A stretch of 64,000 nucleotides of DNA from Mytilus californianus. Its lineage: Eukaryota; Mollusca; Bivalvia; Mytilida; Mytilidae. The translations under genes were made by a program, and so were the position numbers. Every line of letters begins with the position of its first letter. Positions within the stretch are counted from its first letter, which is position 1. Below are positions 12,150-22,957 of the stretch, in pieces. The stretch spans positions 136,263,635 through 136,327,634 of the forward strand of contig NW_026262668.1 of assembly GCF_021869535.1 (NCBI RefSeq). Reading direction: 5' to 3'. Under the pieces are notes generated by a model. The model did no database searches and was not told the DNA's origin. It saw nothing but the letters and a program-made list of their open reading frames with translations.

Positions 12150-12775
12150 CTATAGATTACTCTACCACTTGGAACTCGTAGGTCAATATCTTCCTTATAA
12201 GCAACAATTCCCTATTAAGGAAATCATGATAGGGAATGCAAACTTTTGAATATCATATCAACTGTGAGATAAATAATCTATATGCAGCTGCTGCTGGGAT
12301 GTCATTACATAGAAACGGAAAATGTACAGTGGGAAGCTGAATCATCTCTATATTGTCGTAAAGTTTTGATCTCAGCCGATACTCATTGTCAATTTTAGAT
12401 ATAAGTCATGATATGAGGCAGATTTATCTGTATATTGTGTATCCTTAATTTCACGTTCGATGGGATAGATTTGTTCAACATAGTCACCAAACTTTGAATT
12501 ATTCAGTGAGATGACCTCATCTAGATAGCAAAAAGTGAACTCATAAATTAATGCTAGCTTCTTTTCATTCTTCCGTAGAAGCTCCGTATGGAGTCTGTCT
12601 CATGTGAATAACGAAACAATTCGGCAGGAAGAAGAGCCCAGTTGCTTTCCATGGGATTCGGTCGATAGTTTGTGGAAAAAAAACGTCCTCCGAACGTGAT
12701 ACAAATTGTATCAGATTTTTTTGTTTGTTTACAAAGTACTATTCAACCCTAAACAAAGACTTTTGAAGCTACGTT
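12150..12775 (-). pseudogene. Decayed reverse transcriptase fragment (second copy)
   Basis: Parallel in order and spacing to the RT at 13,540-14,205. Shared blocks include the TTCCTTATAAGCAAC / AAGGAAATCATGATAGG region, the TTGTCGTAAAGTTTTG block, the TCGATGGGATAGATT.GTTCAACATAGTCACCAAA block and the GACCTCATCTA block opposite the YIDDV region. Many substitutions and small indels close every frame, so only a relic is left. It lies just beyond array B. Confidence 0.8.
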
Positions 12776-13139
12776 GACCATTTATTTTGCATGAAACGAA
12801 GCAGAATCCATTAAAAGCTTCAATAATAATTGTATGTACTGTAACACATTTTTTTTAACAACATTCTAATTTTATTCAACAAATAATGCTGGTTACAATT
12901 ACTATCAAGATTCAAAACTTCTCTTGACGTACCCTTTTAATTCGAATAATCTCTTACAACACTCAATTTATACTGTTTTAAATAGCTACATATCTTATAG
13001 TACCAGAAGATCCAAATACCTCAGACAACAATCATACAATGAATCAAATAGCCATATACTTCTTACCTCAAGGTCGAATTTTCTCAAAACTTATAGACTG
13101 TACTAAAAAACAACATACCTGTTACAATTAGGTCAAATA
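12776..13139. other. AT-rich spacer between RT relics
   Basis: No recognisable gene; short AT-rich sequence only. Confidence 0.5.
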
Positions 13140-13430
13140 ACCACATGCAACACTTATAGAAGAGGGACGAAAGATACCAGAGGGACAGTCAAACTCATAG
13201 ATCGAAAACAAACTGACAACGCCATGGCCAAAAATAAAAAGACAAACAGACAAATAATAGTACAGATGACACAACATAGAAAACCAAAGACTAAGCAACA
13301 CGAACCCCACCAAAAACTGGGGGTGATCTCAGGTGCTCCGGAAGGGTGAGCAGATCCTGCTCCACATGTGGCACCCGTCGTGTTGCTTATGTTATTACAA
13401 ATCCGGTAAATAGTCTAGTTCGGTAAGTCA
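13140..13430 (-). repeat. 3' non-coding part of the RT element or associated mussel repeat
   Basis: Carries ACCAGAGGGACAGTCAAACT, CTGACAACGCCATGGCCAAA and GGGGTGATCTCAGGTGCTCC, blocks that I recall from many mussel genomic repeats lying next to this type of RT. It is continuous with the RT pseudogene to its right, so it is probably the element's downstream region. Confidence 0.6.
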
Positions 13431-14210
13431 CATTCGGGAAAAGGGAGGGTATTGTACTTACGACATAAGGAACATATCCGATATCATCTGTGAAACGGTT
13501 ATTCCATAACGGTCAACCAACTCGTGATGGCGTCCGTAAAATTTACGAAGGGATGACTTCAACTTCACCATTTGGAACTCTTGGTTTAATAGCTTCCTTG
13601 TGAGCAGCAATCCTCTATCAAGGAAATCATGATAGGAAACACAAGCCCGGGAATATCGTATCAATTGGGAGATATATACTCCGTATGCAGGCGCTGCAGA
13701 ATGTTGCTACATAGAAATGGAAAGTTCACAATTGGGAAGCTGAAACCATCTCTTTTGTCGTAAAGTTTTGTTTTCAACCGACCCTCATTGTCAATTTCTA
13801 GATGTAAGTCAAGATATGAGGCAGACTTAACTGTATCTGTAGTATCCTTTATCTCTAGTTCGATGGGATAGATTCGTTCAACATAGTCACCAAATTTTGT
13901 ATTATTTAGTGAGAGAACATCATCTATATAGCGGAATGTAGAGTTAAAGGATATTGCTAACTCCTTATCTTTCTTCCTAAGAAGTTCCTGTATGAAGTCA
14001 GCCTCATAATAATAAAGAAACAAGTCGGCAAGAAGAGGGGCACAATTGGTTCCCATTGGAATTCCGACAGTCTGTTGAAAAACACGTCCTCCAAAGGTAA
14101 CAAATATGTTGTCAATCAAGAAATCAAGCATCTTGATAATGTCAGTTTCAGAGAATTTTTTGTTTGAATCAGAGTGATTCTTTACAAAGTCTTTATAGAC
14201 TGTACCAAAT
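13431..14210 (-). pseudogene. Reverse transcriptase fragment, probably Penelope-like, frameshifted
   Basis: A 156-residue frame (13,661-14,131) contains GIPMGTNCAPLLADLF (RT block 4) and FRYIDDVLSLNN (the YIDD catalytic block), followed by YLDLHLEID and KLYDKRDGFSFP. The expected continuation (SQLIRYSRACVSYHDFLDRG, then LLTRKLLNQ, then SSLRKFYGRHHELVDRYG) is in another frame at 13,458-13,664. A one-base loss near 13,697 explains the break. The N-terminal RT fingers and any endonuclease are absent. The YIDD type, with short spacing to YLDLHLEI, fits the Penelope-like or a related non-LTR lineage. RT identity is firm; the clade is inferred. Confidence 0.85.
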
Positions 14211-14715
14211 AACCATTTACCTTATACCATAAGGTCCAATTACTAGTACATCATACAACACTTACAGAATTATCAAATGACCGTATACTTTGTATCATAA
14301 GGTCCAATTACATCATACAAAACGGTACACACTTTTTTCATATTATATAATTACCATGTAAATCTTTGAATGATGTTTTTTTGTGTGTTAATATTGATTT
14401 TGTTATCAGTAAGTTAAAATCAAACTCAGTGATATTATTGTTATATATATATACACACTTTTATTGATCTACAATCTATCGACTCTCGTATCTTGGCATT
14501 GCACAAGGTCATGTTTTTCTCTGACTGTTTATGATGTCTTTACACTAAATCCATTGGATGGTGGATGTGTACTGATTAATAATTTAGTCTTGGATGAATG
14601 ATTTTTTTTTATATAAGTTGATATTGGCTTTGAACTAGCTGCCGGTAACTTCGATCGAGTACTCTCAGATCTGTACTTAGTGTATTTATGTTGTTGGGAT
14701 GTACAATACCCGGTC
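14211..14715. other. AT-rich spacer
   Basis: Contains two approximate copies of a CATAAGGTCCAATTAC(TAGTA)CATCATACAA block (about 14,228 and 14,298) and a short TA run near 14,440. No gene. Confidence 0.5.
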
Positions 14716-15330
14716 ACGTCCACGTTGTTTTGTTATATTTATTTCTATGTGTATCATCTGATGAGTTAAGCCTTTTTCAACTGATTTTTATTGTTCGGTC
14801 TTATGTTGTACTGTTACACCACAGTTCCAGGTTAGGAGAGGGTTGGATTCCCGCTAACATGTTCAACCCCCGCCACATTATGTATCTATGTGCTCGCTGC
14901 TGGTCCCAAGTCAGGTGCCTGTAATTCAGTGGTTGTCGTTTTTTGTTGTGTTACATATTTGTTTTTCTTTCATTTTGTTTGGTACATTATGCCGTTAGTT
15001 TTTTGTTTTTTTAATTGTATTACATTAGTGATTTCGGGGCCTTTTATAGCTGACTATGCAGTTTCAGGCTTTGTTCATTGTTGAAGGCCGTACGAGGACC
15101 TATAGCTATTAATTTCTGTGTCATTTGGTCTTTTGTTGAGAGTTGTCTCATTGGCAATCATACATCATCTTCTTTTTATATATATCTTCCTTTTTTTTAA
15201 CTGAACTAGTATACATTATTTTAGGAGCAAACTGAAGCCCGCCTCCAGATTTTGGATTTTCTCTATTCGTTAAAGACACATCGGTTGTCTTTTTGACACA
15301 TTCACTGTTTCTATATAACGTCTATTCTAG
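14716..15330 (+). repeat. Dispersed mussel repeat, composite
   Basis: Contains GTTAGGAGAGGGTTGG, CATGTTCAACCCCCGCCACATT, CCCAAGTCAGGTGCCTGTAA and GTTGAAGGCCGTACGAGGACC, then GTTGTCTCATTGGCAATCATAC, a very common bivalve SINE-like 3' end. It finishes with CTTTTTGACACATTC, where satellite C starts. It has no valid coding sequence. Confidence 0.75.
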
Positions 15331-15334
15331 ATTT

Positions 15335-17080
15335 ACCTATCAACCATAGACAACATATACAGACTGTATCTAAAACCTACAGACAGCATATACTGGCTCT
15401 GTCTAACAAGCACAGGCAATATATACACACTGTATCTAGCAATCGCAGTCAATATACACAGAATGCATCTAAAAACCACAGACAATATACACAGACTGTA
15501 TCTAAAACCCACAAACAGCATATACTGACTGTGTCTAACAAACACAGACAACATATACACACTGTATCTAGCAACCACAGACAATATCCAAAGACTATCA
15601 AAGAACCACAGACAATATACACACAATGCATCTAAAAACCACAGACAATTTAAACAGACTGCATTTGACAACCACAAACAACATATACATAGTGTATCTA
15701 GCAACCACAGACAATATACACTGACTGTAATTAAGGACCACAGACAACATATATAGACTGTATCTGATAACCACAGACAACATATACACCCTTATCTAGC
15801 AACCATATACAACATATACACACTATATCTAGCAACCACAGACAACATATACACACTGTATCTAGCAACCACAGACAACATATATAGACTGTATCTGATA
15901 ACCACAGACAACATATACACCCTTATCTAGCAACCATATACAACATATACACACTATATCTAGCAACCACAGACAACATATACACACTGTATCTAGCAAC
16001 CACAGACAACATATACACACTGTATCTAGCAACCACAAACAACATATACACACTGTATCTAGCAACCACAGACAACATATACCCACTGTATCTAGCAACC
16101 ACAAACAACATATACACACTGTATCTAGCAACCACAGACAATATACACAGACTGTATCTAAGAACCACAGACACCATATTCACACTGTATCTAAGAACCA
16201 CAGACAACATATACACACTGTATCTAGCAACCACAGACAAACATATACACACTGTATCTTGCAACCACAAACAACATATACACACTGTATCTAGCAACCA
16301 CAGACAACATATACACACTGTATCTAGCAACCACAAACAACATATACACACTGTATCTAGCAACTACAGACAATATACACAGACTGTATCTAAGAACCAC
16401 AGACACCATATACACACTGTATCTAGCAACCACAGACAACATATACCCACTGTATCTAGCAACCACAGACAATATACACAGACAACATATTCACACTGTA
16501 TCTAAGAACCACAGACAACATATACACACTGTATCTTAGAACCACAGACAACATTAACAGACTGCATCTAACAACCACAGACAATATATACACACTGTAT
16601 CTAGCAACCACAGACAACATATACCCACTGTATCTAGCAACCACAGACAATATATTCACACTGTATCTAAGAACCACAGACAACATAATTATACACACTG
16701 TATCTTAGAACCACAGACAACATTAACAGACTGCATCTAACAACCACAGACAACATATACACACTGTATCTAGCAACCACAGACAACATATACCCACTGT
16801 ATCTAGCAACCACAGACAATATACACAGACAACATATTCACACTGTATCTAAGAACCACAGACAACATATACACACTGTATCTTAGAACCACAGACAACA
16901 TTAACAGACTGCATCTAACGACCACAGACAACATATACCCACTGTATCTAGCAACCACAAACAACATATACACACTGTATCTAGCAACTACAGACAATAT
17001 ACACAGACTGTAGCTAAGAACCACAGACACCATATTCACACTGTATCTAACAACCACAGACAATAAATGCAGACAGTATC
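15335..17080. repeat. 33-bp minisatellite family C
   Basis: About 52 units of AACCACAGACAACATATACA followed by CACTGTATCTAGC (33 bp), more homogeneous than families A and B. Internal higher-order repetition is visible: the block ending in the CAATATACACAGACAACATATTC unit recurs at about 16,470 and 16,815. The minus-strand frames (60-146 residues) reflect an 11-residue period. Confidence 0.93.
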
Positions 17081-17089
17081 TTATAACTG

Positions 17090-17362
17090 CACTATTGGTG
17101 TGCGTTTCCCTAGTAAGGACACTGAAGTTCAGTGGTTGTTGTTGGTTCATGTCTGTCATATTTGTCAATTGATTTGCTATAAGTTAAGACATTAGTTTTC
17201 TCAATTGAATTGTTTCATTTTTTTTCATGTCGATGCCTTTTAAGTTGACTATATGGTATGGGTTATTTTTCTCATTGTAGAATTCTGTATGGTTGTCAAT
17301 AACTGCTAACATCATTTGAACTTTGGTGGATAGTTGTCTCATTGGCAAACATACCATATCTC
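17090..17362 (+). repeat. Dispersed SINE-like repeat inside array C
   Basis: Contains GAAGTTCAGTGGTTGTTGTTGG, a GACTATATGGTATGGGTT block and the 3' motif AGTTGTCTCATTGGCAAACATACCATATCTCC. A few diverged family C units resume at 17,375-17,490. Confidence 0.8.
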
Positions 17363-17374
17363 CTTATTCATATA

Positions 17375-17490
17375 CAGACAATTTATATAGTCTGTATCGA
17401 ACAACTGCAGACAATTTATATAAACTTTCTTGAAGAACCACAGACAATATATATAGACTGTATATAATAACCACAGCTAACAAATATTTC
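17375..17490. repeat. Residual 33-bp family C units
   Basis: Three to four diverged units (AACTGCAGACAATTTATATA, AACCACAGACAATATATATAG) beyond the SINE-like insertion. Confidence 0.75.
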
Positions 17491-17777
17491 AGGTTTAATT
17501 ATTTTCTCTCATTCTTCGTCAATTTATCCCTTTCTGCACCCATTGTGTAAAAAAACTTAATCAACGTGTGGTTCATTTGATCTCAGTTCTTCATTGGTTA
17601 AAATCCGATTATGATGTCGAATTTTCATGCTTTCCTCTGAATTTCCTATTGTGACGGCATGAAAAAAGGCGACCATGCCTGATGACGTCAGATAGAAAGA
17701 ACACATCTTTTTGCAGATCATTCGAAAAGAAGGAAAAAAGTTTGCCTGCATATAGTTAGAAAATCATTAGAGAAACA

Positions 17778-17936
17778 GATTCCACCACCAAATCTCGTGT
17801 AATACGATATTTATCCACTCTCGACAGTTAAATTTTATATATTTAAAACGCTCGGCGAGCCTCTCGTTTTAAATTTTAAAATTTAACTGTCTCAAGTGGA
17901 TTAATATCGTATCACACTCGATGCAGTGGTAGAATC
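17778..17936. mobile_element. Foldback / MITE-like imperfect palindrome
   Basis: About 159 bp that fold on themselves. The left arm starts GATTCCACCACCAAATCTCG and the right arm, reverse complemented, GATTCTACCACTGCATCGAG. Both continue with GATACGATATT/AATACGATATT, ATCCACT, GACAGTTAAATTTT and TTTAAAACG toward a central CTCGGCGAGCCTCTCG. The arms are about 80% identical over roughly 75 bp with almost no loop. No coding capacity. Confidence 0.85.
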
Positions 17937-17939
17937 TAT

Positions 17940-20160
17940 ATTTATTAGTTGTTTATAAATATGTGTATACTCTGTAAACAACAGAATTGTAACACAAATG
18001 TGTTAATACCTGTGTTTCTGTTATTACCTGTATTATCTAAAACTAATGTGTTTGTAAATATGCCTTTACGTCAAAATATGTTTTTAATATAACAAGTGAT
18101 GGCCTCATTAAGTATTAAGCTTATATAATCAAAAACTAAAATAGTCCTTTTGCTAATGTCACATATATTCTGATAATTTACAAAATGTAATGGATATTAT
18201 GTCCTTCACACCTTGGTTCTAGTTATTGGTAAGCATTTCTGAGCAAGTTGTTTCAATTAATGATAATGATTTTTACTCATTATTGAAATATAAGCATAAA
18301 TATTTACAAACAATCGATGGTATTGATTTTATTGTTATACTCAATTATGCTTCGATAAAGATGTATGTATCATATTCCAAAAGTAGTATACATGTATACG
18401 ATTTGTTTAGTTAGTTTTCATATTATCTAAGCAGAATTTCCACCTACCATCTCTTTTATCCAATGAAGTTTTAAAAAAAGCTTCAAGAAAATATTCATGG
18501 ATAATTTAAATATTACAAAAATATTTTTAAAATAGGTATTTTTTTCATGTCATTATTATATACTAGACAACTTGTAAATAGTTCCTATAATTAAAGACAT
18601 CAATAGTTTATAATTTTCATATACATTTATGTGCAGTGCCTATGAAAAATTTCAATGGTTCATGTATTACAGAATGTTAAAATCTTTTTTTGTTGTTTTG
18701 TTCAGTTATTCTGCTCAACCATCTGTGTGCTAACTCCTTGAGGTTTTATGTGAACTTTGACATAGTAGATGTTGAACAACCTGAAATATAAAATTCTTAT
18801 GTTAGAATGTGTAAGCTCTCATTAATTCTTTTAGAACTTAAACTATAAATTTTCAAAGAAGTCAGACAGAACACATTGCATTTTGAGAAGAAAGTATAGA
18901 ATTTGGTGCATGAAAGACCTGAAAAGAGCAAACTCTCTACAACTCATTACTGTATAGCAGTTGACCACATTCTGTCAAATAGTTTCTGACGAAAATATCT
19001 TTTTTTTTCATGCATGATCTTGCAGAATTCATAGAATTGGCAAGCAAGAGGTTTTATGAGTTGATACATGTCTTTTCATCTTTGTTATTCATGTAAATTA
19101 ATCATTGAGTGATAGATTTCTCTTAGAAGATATTTAAAGGTCCAAGTGAATATATAGAGACTTATAACCATTGTAATTATTCAATTGATAATAGAACAGA
19201 TAAATGTTTAAATACCTTGACCAAAAGAAGATGACCCAATGTAAAAGTTCCATTAGATTTGCAAGAAGATCAATATTACACTCTTGCATAGAATAACAGT
19301 CTTGTATAAATAACCAAGGGTTTCCTTGCCACATATTTTATAATGTATATATTTTCTTGTGTTAGAAATATATAAAAGAGTAGATTAAGAAATGTCTTTT
19401 CTGACCATTGCAACAAGCTGAAAGTGTTTCAAATTGATGATTACATGTGTAAGAAAGTATTTAAACAGGACACTTTTTGTTTATCTTTTAATACAGAAAA
19501 TTGCTCAAGACACTTCAATTATGTAAAATGGAGGTTGTTGTAAAAGTGGACAAATGGTCAGGATTTCAACCAATATTATAAGCCTAGGAAACATAAATAG
19601 CAGGGCCTTGCAGACTTAATTTTCAAGCTAAATATTTCATTTGTCACAACAAACATGATCAGAAAAATCTTTTTTGCTGATAAATTGGCTCCAGTTGTTT
19701 TTGTGGTTTAATTGTCATGTTCGTATTGATCTGATGAGTTAGGCCATTTATCAGCTGAACATTTTTATTTGTTCTTTAATGGGTTTGCTCATTGTTGAAG
19801 GCTGTACAATGACCTTAAGTTCCTTACCTTTATGTCAAATAGTCTCTGGTGGCAATCATACCACATCTTTTTATTTTTATACCTATGTTTCCAGTCAAAA
19901 AACCTATGGATTAATTCATAGAGAAAAAAAAGGGAATTTTTAATTTTAAATGATGGGGTTCAAAATTAATGCATGGGGCACTTACCAAATCTAAAAATAA
20001 AACAATATTGATATTTTCTATATACATACCAGTATCTAATACATCTGGTGTGACATTACAGAGTGTGTCCAAAACCTTTACAATGTGATTTGTTAACTAA
20101 GAATGAATGCACCAAGTCTCCTGGAACTCTGTAGACAGAAAAATAATTGAATTCAATATA
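17940..20160. other. Unassigned AT-rich DNA with one SINE-like fragment
   Basis: No gene is recognised. The fragment at about 19,715-19,880 carries TGTTCGTATTGATCTGATGAGTTAGGCC, GTTGAAGGCTGTACAATGACC and GGCAATCATACCACATCT, the common bivalve SINE-like 3' end. Confidence 0.55.
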
Positions 20161-20189
20161 TCATTTATTAAAGGTAATGTATAAGCTAA

Positions 20190-22170
20190 ATGTATTGTCT
20201 ATGGTTGTTACATTTGGATTTATATATTGTCTATGGTTCTAAGATACAGGCTTTATGTATTGTCTATGGTTCTTAGGTTCAGACTATATGTATTGTCTAT
20301 GGTTCTTAGAAATGGTCCATGTGTATTGTCTATGGTTCTTAGAAATGGTCCATATGTATTGTCTATGGTTCTTAGATATGGTTCTTAGGTTCAGTCTATA
20401 TGCATTGTCTATGGTTCTAAGATACAGGCTATATGCATTGTCTATGGTTCTTATGTTCAATTTATATGTATTGTCTATGGTTCTTAGATATAGGCTATAT
20501 GTATTGTCTATGGTTTTTAGATATAGGCTATATGTATTGTCTATGGTTCTTAGATATATGCTATGTGTATTGCCTATGGTTCTTAGATAAAGGCTATGTG
20601 TATTGCCTATGGTTTTAAGGTATAGTCTATATGTATTGTTTATGGTTCTAAGTTATAGGCTATATTGCATTGTCTTTGGTTCCAAGTTATAGGCTATATG
20701 TACTGTCTATGGTTCTTAGGTAGAGTCTATGTGCATTGTCTAAGGTTCTCAGATATGGTCCATATGCATTGTCTATGGTTCTTACCTTCGGTCTATATGC
20801 ATTGTGTACAGTTCTTAGGTTCAGTCTATATGCATTGTCTATGGTTCTTAGATATAGGCTATGTGCATTGCCTATGGTTTTAAGGTATAGTCTATATGTA
20901 TTGTTTATGGTTCTAAGTTATAGGCTATATGCATTGTCTATGGTTCCAAGTTATAGGCTATATGTATTGCCTATGGTTCTTAGGTAGAGTCTATGTGCAT
21001 TGTCTAAGGTTCTCAGATATGGTCCATATGCATTGTCTATGGTTCTTAGGTAGAGTCTATGTGCATTGTCCAAGTTTCTCAGATATGGTCCATATGCATT
21101 GTCTATGGTTCTTATGTTCGGTCTATATGCATTGTCTATGGTTCTTAGGTTCAGTCTATATGCATTGTCTATGGTTCTTAGGTTCAGTCTATTTGCATTG
21201 TCTATGGTTCTTATGTTTGGTCTATATGCATTGTCTATGGTTCTTAGGTTCAGTCTATATGCATTGTCTATGGTTCTTAAGTTTGGTCTATATGCATTGT
21301 CTATGGTTCTTAGGTTCAATCTATATGCATTGTCTATGGTTCTTAGATATAGGCTATGTGTATTGCCTATGGTTTTAAGGTAAAGTCTATATGTATTGTT
21401 TATGGTTCTAAGTTATAGGCTATATGCATTGTCTATGGTTCCAAGTTATAGGCTATATGTATTGTCTATGGTTCTTAGGTAGAGTCTATTTGCATTGTCT
21501 AAGATTCTCAGATATGGTCCATATGCATTGTCTATGGTTCTTACGTTCGGTCTATATGCATTGTCTATGGTTCTTAGGTTCAGTCTATATGCATTGTCTA
21601 TGGTTCTTATGTTCAATTTATATGTATTGTCTATGGTGCTTAGGTACAGTCTGTATGGATTGTCTATAGTTCTTAGATATAGGCTATATGTATTGTCTAT
21701 GGTTCTTAGGTATAGTCTATATGCATTGTCCATGGTTCTTAGGTTCAGTCTATATGTTTTGTTGATGGTTCTTAGGTACAGTCTATTTGTATTGTCTATG
21801 GTTCTTAGGTTTAGTCTACGTGTATTGTCTATTGTTCTTAGGTATATAGATATAGGAAGATGTGTTCCAATGAGACAACTCTCCATCCAAGTAACAATTT
21901 ATAAAAGTAAACCATTATAGGTCAAAGTACGGCCTTCAACACGGAACTAAATGGTTCTTAGATATAGGCTTCATGTATTGTCTATGGTTCTTAGGTTCAG
22001 TCTGTATGTATATTCTATGGTTCTTAGATATAGGCTACATGTATTGTCTATGGTTATTAGGTACAGTCTATATACATATATTATGTGTTGTCTATAGTTC
22101 TTAGGTTCAGTCCATATGTATTGTCTGTGGTTCTTAGGTAGAGTCTATATGTATTGTCTATGGTTCTTAG
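20190..22170. repeat. 33-bp minisatellite family A, right array, first block (inverted)
   Basis: The same unit as at 0.36-5.9 kb but on the opposite strand: TATGTATTGTCTATGGTTCT followed by TAGGTTCAGTCTA or TAGATATAGGCTA. A unit cluster starting at the VIGYMYCLWF-type position recurs at about 20,665, 20,929 and 21,424, offsets of 264 and 495 bp, that is exactly 8 and 15 units. The array is broken by a dispersed repeat at 21,851-21,951. Confidence 0.92.
21851..21951 (+). repeat. SINE-like fragment inserted in array A
   Basis: AGATATAGGAAGATGTGTTCCAATGAGACAACTCTCC, then GTAAACCATTATAGGTCAAAGTACGGCC. Homologous to 10,090-10,190. Confidence 0.85.
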
Positions 22171-22957
22171 GTTCCATCTTCAGTCAAGGATATAACTCTA
22201 TAGGATTATTAGAGAAAAATAACATATATTTGTTATTGTGGACTAAAAAATCAAAGAACTGTGATAACATATGTTTGTTACATGTTTCAAAGGGACAATA
22301 TACATAATTAGTTTTGTTAAAATGTTTACAAGTTCTATCGATATTACTCTTGTCCTATGTATACACAACTATAGAAAGATATAACAGTTCATAGTTTGCC
22401 AAACATGCATAGTACATCTATGTAACTTGTACAGAAAAAATATGCCTGTAATGCCTGTAATAACTATTTAAAAGGGTGTTATTACAGCTTCTCTACATCA
22501 CTCCAAAGCATTTGCTCAGACATACATCAGGCTTAATTACAATGTCTTTTTAGTTTATTGTAAGAAATAAGGATCAGAGCATGTAATGAGGTTCTCTGTA
22601 AGCTTCCCAGTAATTCCCAAGTGTCTCATATAATAAGTCACATGCTTTTAATATCTAAGCCTTGTTATTACAGCTAAGTGTATCCCTTAAAAGCCTCATC
22701 ACATTGATTTTATATGGTTTATGAAAATTCAAAAATCACTTTTCAAGGCTATGCATTTAGTTTTTCCACAAAGTTTCAAGAGTTCCCTAGAGCCCACTAA
22801 ATATTAAAATGTTTATGGTTTCTTTTACTTATCACAAACATATGTTCTCACAGATTTAGACAATTAAAGGATTAAAGAGTAGACAACTCATGAAAGTATC
22901 TGTAATAACACATGTAAGATATTTTCTGGAATAACCCTGTAGAGTTATATGCCTGAC
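22171..22957. other. Spacer between right-array blocks
   Basis: Unique-looking AT-rich sequence with no gene recognised. It starts after a unit ending TTAGGTTCCATCTTCAGTC and ends at GCCTGACTGGTCTATATG. Confidence 0.5.

Larger units (their letters stand above)
10335..12155. repeat. 33-bp minisatellite family B (with interruptions)
   Basis: The unit is approximately GGTTCCTAGATACAAG, TTGTCTATAG, ATGGTGT (33 bp). The copies are strongly diverged. The array occupies about 10,335-10,900, 11,063-11,280 and 11,757-12,155, and is broken by the TIR element end (10,907 onward) and a dispersed repeat (11,325-11,756). It shares TTGTCTAT and GGTTC.TAGATA modules with families A and C but with different spacing. 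Confidence 0.85.
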
